NCBI GenBank assembly: GCA_038748065.1
Contig: JBCDJG010000102.1
Span: 1 to 6,068 of the forward strand
Direction of reading: 5' to 3'
From: JBCDJG01 sp038748065
GTDB taxonomy: Bacteria > Pseudomonadota > Gammaproteobacteria > Pseudomonadales > Halieaceae
DNA: 6,068 nt
Under the pieces are notes generated by a model that was not told the origin of the DNA, searched no databases, and saw only the letters and a list, made by a program, of their open reading frames with translations. Shown in pieces: positions 1 through 4,336 of the stretch. The number at the start of each line of letters is the position of its first letter. The first letter of the stretch is position 1. The translations under genes were made by a program, and so were the position numbers.

Positions 1-548
1 AATCCTCCCAGATAGCTCTCCGAGTTAACGAAAGCCTTGATTTCTTCGCGGTCCAAAACTTGATACGGGTGCGGGTTGCCTATCTCTTTTTCAAAGTCGC
101 GCCACTCGGCAAACTGCTTCATATGCCGTGGTTTGAGCGCCACGTCACAATAGCCCCACTTCAGGTCGCACTGAATGTCGTAGCGTTCGACCCGCTCGGC
201 AATGATCTCGCGCGCTTCCAACCCCATCTGATAAATGGATCTTACGCCTTGCTCGCCAATGTGCTTAACGAAGCGCTCGGGGTCGTGACCGATGCCTCCG
301 ATGATCTGCCCACCGTTGCGACCGGTTGCTCCCCAGCTGATCCGGTTGGCCTCGAGCAGCACGGCATCGATACCGCGCTCGGCAAGTTCCACCAGGGTAT
401 TGGTGCCGCTAAAGCCGCCGCCGACGACGACAACATCGGCGCTAATCTCTTCTTCCAGGACGGGATACTGGGTAGCCCAATTCGCGCTAGCCGCATAATA
501 CGACTGAGTGTGCTCGCGCGTGTCCTGTGTTTTTTGCAGTCCAAACAT
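1..548 (-). CDS. puuB: PuuB/OrdL-like FAD-dependent gamma-glutamyl-amine oxidoreductase (N-terminal part, cut by window edge)
   Basis: This is the first 182 codons of a flavoprotein of the DAO (D-amino-acid oxidase-like) superfamily; the C-terminus lies beyond base 1. The N-terminus has the HTQSYYAASAN stretch typical of the PuuB/OrdL group. A Rossmann dinucleotide-binding strand follows, with G43-G44-G45-F-S-G48 fitting GxGxxG and an acidic E66 closing the second strand. Next comes GATGRNGGQ (73-81), the family's flavin-contacting loop. The ATG at 546-548 is favoured because GGAG (555-558 on the minus strand) sits 6 bases upstream and the protein start then matches the family. In E. coli, PuuB oxidises gamma-glutamylputrescine to gamma-glutamyl-aminobutyraldehyde with O2 in the cytoplasm. 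The divergent neighbour encodes the matching PuuA-like synthetase, which supports this role. The exact amine is not readable from sequence; OrdL-type homologues use other gamma-glutamylated or free amines. The superfamily call is firm and the substrate is inferred. Confidence 0.85.
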   Translation of the reverse strand, partial: MFGLQKTQDTREHTQSYYAASANWATQYPVLEEEISADVVVVGGGFSGTNTLVELAERGIDAVLLEANRISWGATGRNGGQIIGGIGHDPERFVKHIGEQGVRSIYQMGLEAREIIAERVERYDIQCDLKWGYCDVALKPRHMKQFAEWRDFEKEIGNPHPYQVLDREEIKAFVNSESYLGG

Positions 549-607
549 TGCTCTCTCCAATGAGCTTACCAAAAGGTACGCCAGTCACTGCGCACCGGTT
601 CAGGCTT

Positions 608-730
608 TCAGATTGGGGAAGCGGGGTCTTCGTCCTCGCCGCAAAAGAAGTTTTGCCACAGCGCCCGGGTCGCCGCGAAATGGCTCCAGGCGATAAAGGG
701 CAGGGCGTTGTGTGGCTGTTGGGGGTGCAT
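608..730 (-). CDS. Possible small protein of 40 residues upstream of puuB-like gene
   Basis: A minus-strand frame from ATG at 728-730 to TGA at 608-610 would encode 40 residues, ending in the acidic tail CGEDEDPASPI after an aromatic-rich middle (FIAWSHFAATRALWQNFF). The codons end mostly in G or C, as in the proven genes here, and the composition looks like protein rather than noise. The frame stays open upstream, so a GTG at 797-799 would give 63 residues. It points the same way as the puuB-like gene, with 59 bases between its stop and that gene's start, so it could be a leader or first cistron. Against it: no ribosome binding site precedes the ATG, I recognise no family, and a random frame of this size is not rare in GC-rich DNA. 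An overlapping alternative frame starting at 741 has a GAGG at better spacing but a poorer composition. Confidence 0.3.
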   Translation of the reverse strand: MHPQQPHNALPFIAWSHFAATRALWQNFFCGEDEDPASPI

Positions 731-807
731 GATGAGCGCATTCAGCCTCAAGCGCGGTTGCAAGTCAACACACGCTGCCTGCTCCCAACCTATACGCACG
801 GTAGACC

Positions 808-835
808 TTGCGCGGACAGTGGGTTTTCATATAAC
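808..835 (+). promoter_or_regulatory. Candidate sigma70 promoter for puuA-like gene
   Basis: TTGCGC (808-813) and TATAAC (830-835) are separated by 16 bases and resemble -35 and -10 boxes. Transcription would begin near 842, about 30 bases before the ATG at 873. This also argues against starts further upstream in the same frame. No experimental support is visible in the sequence. Confidence 0.4.
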
Positions 836-872
836 AGCACAAAAACAACCGAGCCAGGCAGGCCCTGACACT

Positions 873-2258
873 ATGCTTTACGCCACGCCAGAAGATATCG
901 CCGCGTTCCTGGATGAATACCCGGAAACACAAATGCTGGAACTGCTGATGCCAGACATCAACGGCATTCTCCGCTGCAAGCGGATACATCGCCGCGAGTT
1001 CGACATTCTGTTTAAACAGCGCTTCAAAGCGCCACTCAGCACACCCTTGCTTGGCATCAGCGGAGCAATGTACGACGACGACTTCAGTCAGGAACTGCTG
1101 GCGGGCGACCCGGACCAGCTGTTACTGCCGATCGCCGGCACACTGGCACCGATTCCCTGGGTCAATTCGCCGACCGCGCAAATTCTGACACGGTTTGTTG
1201 ATGAAGCTCGAGGGCCATCCTGGACAGACCCACGGAACGTTCTGGCCGGCGTTATAGAGCGCTATGCGGAAGAGAGCCTGCGGCCAGTTATCGCCACTGA
1301 ACTGGAGTTTTACCTGTTGGCCCCCGGCGAGAGTGATAAGCCGCAGCCGCTTAAGGGGCTGGTTCCGGGCACAAATCAACGCCAACAGGGCATCCAGTAC
1401 TGCATGGCTGACGATCTCTTCGATTGCGACGCCTTCCTCGATGATGTGCGCAAGGCCTGTGACGTGCAGCAGGTTCCGTTGACGGCTATTCACTCGGAGT
1501 TTTCCGCGGGTCAGTGGGAGATCAACACGCACCATACCGATGACCCCCTGGAAGCCTGCGACCACGCCATGTTGCTCAGACGCATCGTCAAAGGGGTTGC
1601 GCGACGGCACGGGCTCGGCGCGACCTTCATGGCCAAGCCCTTCGCCGACCAGGCCGGCAGTGGCATGCATATCCACGCCAGCGTATACGATAGCAACGGC
1701 AGCAACATTTTCGCCTGCCCAGACAGTGGTCCGCCGCGGTATTACAGCGATACCCTGCGTCACGCGATCGGTGGACTCGTAGCCACCATGGAGGAATCCA
1801 TGGCGATACTTGCTCCGAACGCCAACTCCTACCGCCGTTTCAAAGCAGGCGCCTTCGCCCCCGCCACCCCTAACTGGGGTTACAACCATCGCGAGGTGGC
1901 CCTGCGAATACCGGTGTCATCGGAAGACAACCGGCGCATCGAACATCGCGTTGGCGGCGCTGACGCCAACCCCTACCTTGTCACGGCCGCCGTACTGGCA
2001 GGCATCCATCACGGCATCTCGGAGCGCCGCAACCCCGGCGACCCCATTCCCTCAGGCGCAGATCTGTCTGAGGCGCCGGTGACACTGCCGCAGCGTTGGG
2101 ACAAGGCGCTGGAGAGTTTCCGCCACGGCGAGGTCTTGCCAACCTACCTCGGCGAAACTTATTGCAGGACCTTTGCCGCCCTGCGCCAGGGCGAGAGTGA
2201 CGATTATCACAGCCAGGTCAGCCCGCTGGATTACGACTGGTACCTGAGGGCGCTATAG
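873..2258 (+). CDS. puuA: Gamma-glutamylputrescine (polyamine) synthetase, PuuA-like, glutamine synthetase family
   Basis: The 461-residue protein is a complete member of the glutamine synthetase superfamily, close to the 472 residues of E. coli PuuA. In order it shows: an N-terminal beta-grasp domain with ELLMPDINGILRCKRI (23-38); the metal/glutamate site TELEFYLL (142-149, E143 and E145); SEFSAGQWEIN (208-218, E209 and E216); the ATP/metal loop GSGMHIH (262-268); NSYRRF (318-323); and NRRIEHR (353-359). Such enzymes use ATP to join glutamate's gamma-carboxyl to an amine, the first step of gamma-glutamylated polyamine breakdown, in the cytoplasm. The ending SPLDYDWYLRAL is PuuA-like, and the GSI tyrosine adenylylation loop is not recognisable. 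The frame is open upstream of 873, but this ATG gives the family's usual N-terminus and lies downstream of the candidate promoter; its ribosome binding site is weak (AGGCAGG, about 10 bases away). The divergent puuB-like gene supports the pathway. The true substrate could be another amine (ethanolamine, isopropylamine or methylamine enzymes share this fold). Confidence 0.88.
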   Translation: MLYATPEDIAAFLDEYPETQMLELLMPDINGILRCKRIHRREFDILFKQRFKAPLSTPLLGISGAMYDDDFSQELLAGDPDQLLLPIAGTLAPIPWVNSPTAQILTRFVDEARGPSWTDPRNVLAGVIERYAEESLRPVIATELEFYLLAPGESDKPQPLKGLVPGTNQRQQGIQYCMADDLFDCDAFLDDVRKACDVQQVPLTAIHSEFSAGQWEINTHHTDDPLEACDHAMLLRRIVKGVARRHGLGATFMAKPFADQAGSGMHIHASVYDSNGSNIFACPDSGPPRYYSDTLRHAIGGLVATMEESMAILAPNANSYRRFKAGAFAPATPNWGYNHREVALRIPVSSEDNRRIEHRVGGADANPYLVTAAVLAGIHHGISERRNPGDPIPSGADLSEAPVTLPQRWDKALESFRHGEVLPTYLGETYCRTFAALRQGESDDYHSQVSPLDYDWYLRAL

Positions 2259-2267
2259 CCACACCTA

Positions 2268-2293
2268 CTACTGAGTAAGCACTAAGTCAGTAG
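2268..2293. terminator. Hairpin between convergent puuA-like and araC-type genes
   Basis: CTACTGA (2268-2274) and TCAGTAG (2287-2293) form a perfect 7-bp stem with a 12-base loop. It starts 10 bases after the puuA stop and 27 bases beyond the araC stop on the other strand. This is the right place for a shared terminator, but the stem is short, only modestly GC-rich, and lacks a T-run on either side, so intrinsic termination is uncertain. Confidence 0.3.
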
Positions 2294-2294
2294 C

Positions 2295-2315
2295 GAGCAA
2301 GTACCGAGCAGTACC
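2295..2315. repeat. Imperfect tandem repeat in convergent gap
   Basis: GAGCAAGTACC (2295-2305) is followed directly by GAGCAGTACC (2306-2315), a tandem pair differing by one deleted A. It lies between the hairpin and the stop codon of the araC-type gene. It probably reflects local slippage in non-coding DNA; no function is suggested. Confidence 0.5.
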
Positions 2316-2319
2316 GCAC

Positions 2320-3237
2320 TCAGGTCTGGATGAGCACAGCCTCACGCCGGTACTGGGCGGGTGTTTTGCCGGTTGCCTTTTTGAAGGCTGCATAGAAAGT
2401 CGAGGTAGAGTTGAACCCGACCTCAAGCGCGACGTCGAGAATGGACGGATTGATGTTATCGGGCTGCACCAGAATATCCGTCGCCTCCTTGACCCGGTAA
2501 CGATTCACAAAATCGAAAAAGCTCACACCATGTCCATCGTTGATCGCCTGTGACAGGTGATTGATCGAGCAATTGAGACGCTCTGCCAGGTCTGGCAGGG
2601 AAAGATTTGAGTCAAGGAAGGCCTTGTCCTCTTCCATTACCTCAATGAGGCTGTTGAGCATGGCCTGCTGCGCTTCCGCGCTGAGGCCCGACTTCGCATA
2701 GCGCTGGCGCCCCGGTGCCTCACCGCGCCCGCGCGATCGAATGGCGGGGTTGCGGTAGTAATCTTCGATCAGGCCGGCCCCGGCGCCATCCATGGTAATG
2801 AACTCAGCGCCCATCCAGCCGCCGTCTTCGTCACAGCCGTCAGGGCACGCTCGGTACTGAAACGCAATCGTGTTTTGCCCGGTCAAAACCTCGCCCACCA
2901 GCAGGTAGCTGTTGGTATCGCGCTTGAAATAGCCCTCAAGGTGAGTAACGAGTTCCGATCGATTCAGCTGCTGCTGCTCGGGAATATCAAGGTAGGTGCC
3001 ATTCTGGGACAGGTGGTCGGCTACTCCACCCGGGTCATGCTGGTTCCAGGCCTCCAGGTAACTGGCCACAAAGTCGGCGCTGAGCATATAACCACCCTTT
3101 TTATCCGGTTTCTTGCCCAATTCTATGCAGTTTCCGTGCCGGCTGTCACCTACTGCCGTCGCCTCACTCATCGGTGAGGGATCGATAATCACCCCATCCA
3201 GAACAACGTTCGCACACGCTTCCTCGTGCTTGCTCAT
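2320..3237 (-). CDS. AraC-family transcriptional regulator with N-terminal NTF2/SnoaL-like domain
   Basis: With the chosen start the protein has 305 residues. Residues 1-50 are an unassigned, probably flexible stretch. Residues 51-163 look like an NTF2/SnoaL-like cone fold, opening with ADFVASYLEAWNQHDPGGVA and containing a CPDGC (131-135). After a linker comes the AraC double helix-turn-helix: LSLPDLAERLNCSINHLSQ (212-230) and the FDFVNRYRV helix, then SILDVALEVGFNSTSTFY (265-282) with the closing KKATGKTPAQYRR. The region around SGLSAEAQQ resembles AraC modules usually tied to membrane sensor domains, so the sensor seems to have been exchanged. Three starts compete: GTG 3315 (no ribosome site), ATG 3237 (GGGGGTG at 3244-3250, 6 bases away; chosen) and ATG 3087 (GGGTGG, 4 bases away), which begins exactly at the NTF2-like domain and gives 255 residues. 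It presumably binds DNA near 549-872 or 3238-3461 in response to a small ligand; the ligand is unknown. Confidence 0.85.
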   Translation of the reverse strand: MSKHEEACANVVLDGVIIDPSPMSEATAVGDSRHGNCIELGKKPDKKGGYMLSADFVASYLEAWNQHDPGGVADHLSQNGTYLDIPEQQQLNRSELVTHLEGYFKRDTNSYLLVGEVLTGQNTIAFQYRACPDGCDEDGGWMGAEFITMDGAGAGLIEDYYRNPAIRSRGRGEAPGRQRYAKSGLSAEAQQAMLNSLIEVMEEDKAFLDSNLSLPDLAERLNCSINHLSQAINDGHGVSFFDFVNRYRVKEATDILVQPDNINPSILDVALEVGFNSTSTFYAAFKKATGKTPAQYRREAVLIQT

Positions 3238-3298
3238 ATTTCGCACCCCCAACAGGCTGTCCAGATTCTGACTAATACTTGAGGTGTGTACGCGTCGT

Positions 3299-3307
3299 TT
3301 ATCCACA
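3299..3307 (+). promoter_or_regulatory. Perfect DnaA-box 9-mer
   Basis: TTATCCACA is identical to the strong DnaA-binding consensus (TTATNCACA). It lies in the divergent region between the AraC-type regulator and the membrane protein gene, 62 bases upstream of the regulator's chosen start. Only this one copy was seen, with no AT-rich unwinding region or dnaA/dnaN/gidA neighbours, so it is not an origin. It may allow DnaA to affect transcription, or it may be chance. Confidence 0.3.
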
Positions 3308-3370
3308 AAGATCACAGGGTTTAGGAATGAGTGTATTCAGGCGAGGCCTCGCAGGCGTGAGCTGCCCTGC

Positions 3371-3390
3371 TCTGCGCCTATCTGCGCCTA
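3371..3390. repeat. Perfect 10-bp tandem duplication
   Basis: TCTGCGCCTA is present twice in direct succession (3371-3380 and 3381-3390), immediately before the AGGAGG of the leader. It is one helical turn per unit, as expected for either a replication-slippage duplication or a pair of protein-binding half-sites. Each unit carries one CGCCT able to pair with the leader's AGGCG elements. Confidence 0.6.
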
Positions 3391-3391
3391 T

Positions 3392-3419
3392 AGGAGGCGA
3401 AGTTATGCGCGGCCGCTAG
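3392..3419 (+). promoter_or_regulatory. Strong Shine-Dalgarno with four-codon upstream reading frame
   Basis: A perfect AGGAGG (3392-3397) stands 7 bases before ATG (3405-3407), which opens the frame Met-Arg-Gly-Arg and stops at TAG (3417-3419). The stop is 42 bases before the start of the membrane protein gene, whose own ribosome site is weak (AGG at 3451-3453). It is the best ribosome binding site in the window, yet it serves no visible gene. It could be a minimal regulatory upstream frame or a ribosome standby site; a lost original gene start is another option. Confidence 0.3.
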
Positions 3420-3461
3420 GGCTATTCTGGTGCTTCCTTAAGGCGGTGCCAGGCTTGTCAC

Positions 3462-4322
3462 ATGAATGACATCACCCACAGTCAAGTCCCCTCCCCTGGC
3501 CTGCGCATCAACCCCGTGCAGGCGCTCAAAGTGGTCGTTTACAGCCTGCTGCTGGTGAACTTTGTGCTGTACATACGCAACGACATCCAGATCGCTGCGC
3601 ATACCTACCATGCCGGGTGGACGCTTGTGGACTGGTCAAGCGCCTACGCCACAACATTGGGCCTGACCGCCTGGTTCATGCTGCTACTGCTATTTGAACT
3701 GGAGACTTACATTCTTCCTGAGGCGTGGTTTACAAAGCTGCGCCTGCGAATGATCCACGGCATTCGGCTGCTCTGTTACGTGTTTATCGCCAATACCTTG
3801 TTTGCCTTCACCGACTACGCTATCAAATTGCACGCCGCAGAGCCTGTTGAAGGCACTACGCTCTGCACCTTTGCCGACCAGGACCTTAGTTTCACCTCCA
3901 ATATCGAGTATACGGAGCTGAATCCAGAAAATTGCGAGACGCTTTCGGACGCCAATCGCTTCTACATTTTTGAAGAAGGCACCTTGATTACCGATGGGGC
4001 AGGCATGCGCATAGAGCGAGAGTTAGCCTGGAGCTGGGTCGTGGAGGCCGCAGTCTGGCTCCTTATCCTGGCACTGATCGAGACTGCCGTACGCATGCAG
4101 GACAGAGGCATCACCCGCGGCCGGGCCCTGCGGCTTATCACGGCCACACGCTGGTGCCTCTTTGGGGTGCTCTGGATAACCGCGCTGTTCTGGATATCTT
4201 ACGGCCACTGGCTTTTCGCCTGGGACGCGTCTCTTTGGATTCTCGGCTTTACCGCTATTGGCATGAACCTGTCGGCCTGGCGCGATGAAATCGAGGAACA
4301 GGCCGGACCTACGCCGGCCTGA
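3462..4322 (+). CDS. Predicted six-span inner-membrane protein of unknown function
   Basis: I do not recognise a family for this 286-residue protein. Hydrophobic spans lie at about 21-38, 60-80, 100-118, 190-210, 229-248 and 251-270. Basic loops TKLRLR (91-96) and RMQDRGITRGRALRL (211-225) alternate with a long acidic loop (119-188), so the positive-inside rule gives cytoplasmic N- and C-termini and a roughly 70-residue periplasmic loop. That loop has two cysteines, C135 and C158, which could form a disulfide. The last two spans form a tight hairpin rich in tryptophan. There is no cleavable signal peptide and no transporter, kinase or enzyme motif that I can name. The ATG at 3462 is chosen because the hydrophilic N-terminus and first span follow directly; its ribosome site is weak. 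It diverges from the regulator gene, which may control it, and its end lies 14 bases from the convergent GcvT-family gene. Codon use and membrane architecture make it a convincing gene. Confidence 0.8.
   Translation: MNDITHSQVPSPGLRINPVQALKVVVYSLLLVNFVLYIRNDIQIAAHTYHAGWTLVDWSSAYATTLGLTAWFMLLLLFELETYILPEAWFTKLRLRMIHGIRLLCYVFIANTLFAFTDYAIKLHAAEPVEGTTLCTFADQDLSFTSNIEYTELNPENCETLSDANRFYIFEEGTLITDGAGMRIERELAWSWVVEAAVWLLILALIETAVRMQDRGITRGRALRLITATRWCLFGVLWITALFWISYGHWLFAWDASLWILGFTAIGMNLSAWRDEIEEQAGPTPA
4299..4321. terminator. GC-rich hairpin at the convergent ends of the membrane protein and GcvT-family genes
   Basis: CAGGCCGG (4299-4306) and CCGGCCTG (4314-4321) form a perfect 8-bp stem with a 7-base loop. 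It covers the last codons and part of the stop codon of the plus-strand gene, and begins 15 bases past the stop of the minus-strand GcvT-family gene. No real T-run follows on the plus strand; the minus strand continues with a mildly T-rich TTCCTCGATTTC. It is a plausible shared terminator or transcript-end stabiliser. Confidence 0.45.
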
Positions 4323-4336
4323 GTCGTGATACTCGC

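Larger units (their letters stand above)
549..872. promoter_or_regulatory. Divergent intergenic region between puuB-like and puuA-like genes
   Basis: The 324 bases between the two divergent starts hold the puuB-like ribosome binding site (GGAG, minus strand, 555-558) and a plausible plus-strand promoter for puuA (808-835). They also hold a perfect inverted repeat GCAAAAGAAGTTTTGC (641-656) and a possible small minus-strand reading frame (608-730). A weak minus-strand TTGACT (763-768), followed after 17 bases by CTGAAT (740-745), could serve the puuB side, but its -10 element is poor. No tRNA or riboswitch fold is apparent. Control by the nearby AraC-type regulator is possible, but no pair of direct half-sites could be recognised. 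Confidence 0.5.
3339..3445 (+). promoter_or_regulatory. Leader of membrane protein gene with repeated AGGCG/CGCCT elements
   Basis: AGGCG occurs at 3339-3343, 3353-3357, 3395-3399 and 3441-3445, and its complement CGCCT at 3375-3379 and 3385-3389. In RNA either CGCCT could pair with any AGGCG, giving mutually exclusive hairpins. The pair 3385-3389 with 3395-3399 (5-bp stem, 5-base loop) would hide part of the AGGAGG at 3392-3397, and the copy at 3441-3445 lies just before the membrane protein start. A perfect palindrome GCGAGGCCTCGC (3341-3352) overlaps the first copy. I could not identify a convincing sigma70 promoter for the gene. Regulation by RNA folding is inference from this pattern only. 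Confidence 0.3.

Noticed and set aside
60..563. Plus-strand open frame of 167 codons at the left edge
   Set aside because: It is opposite the PuuB-like gene, whose Rossmann and flavin motifs are clear, and its own product shows no motif.
640..662. Sigma54-like TGGCA...TTTGC on the minus strand ahead of the PuuB-like gene
   Set aside because: The GG and GC dinucleotides are 13 bases apart instead of the required 10.
487..741. Minus-strand open frame of 84 codons upstream of and overlapping the PuuB-like start
   Set aside because: It has a GAGG near its start but runs out of frame into the PuuB-like gene and has a Ser/Pro/Arg-rich composition typical of a shifted frame.
708..872. N-terminal extension of the PuuA-like protein from upstream in-frame starts
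   Set aside because: The 55 extra residues are Cys/Ser/Arg-rich and unlike the family; the ATG at 873 gives the usual N-terminus and length, and the candidate promoter lies within the extension.
1122..1889. Long antisense open frame (255 codons) inside the puuA-like gene
   Set aside because: It lies wholly opposite a gene with complete glutamine synthetase motifs; its protein is low in recognisable content, and it arises from the codon bias of the sense strand.
3299..3307. Replication origin at the DnaA box
   Set aside because: There is a single box only, with no AT-rich unwinding element and no origin-associated genes nearby.
3409..3416. NotI site GCGGCCGC as a sign of a cloning junction
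   Set aside because: Eight GC-only bases are easily found in GC-rich DNA, and there is no adaptor, vector sequence or change in character on either side.
3284..3469. Plus-strand open frame of 61 codons ahead of the membrane protein gene
   Set aside because: Arg/Cys/Pro-rich product, no ribosome binding site, and it covers the repeats and regulatory elements of the leader.
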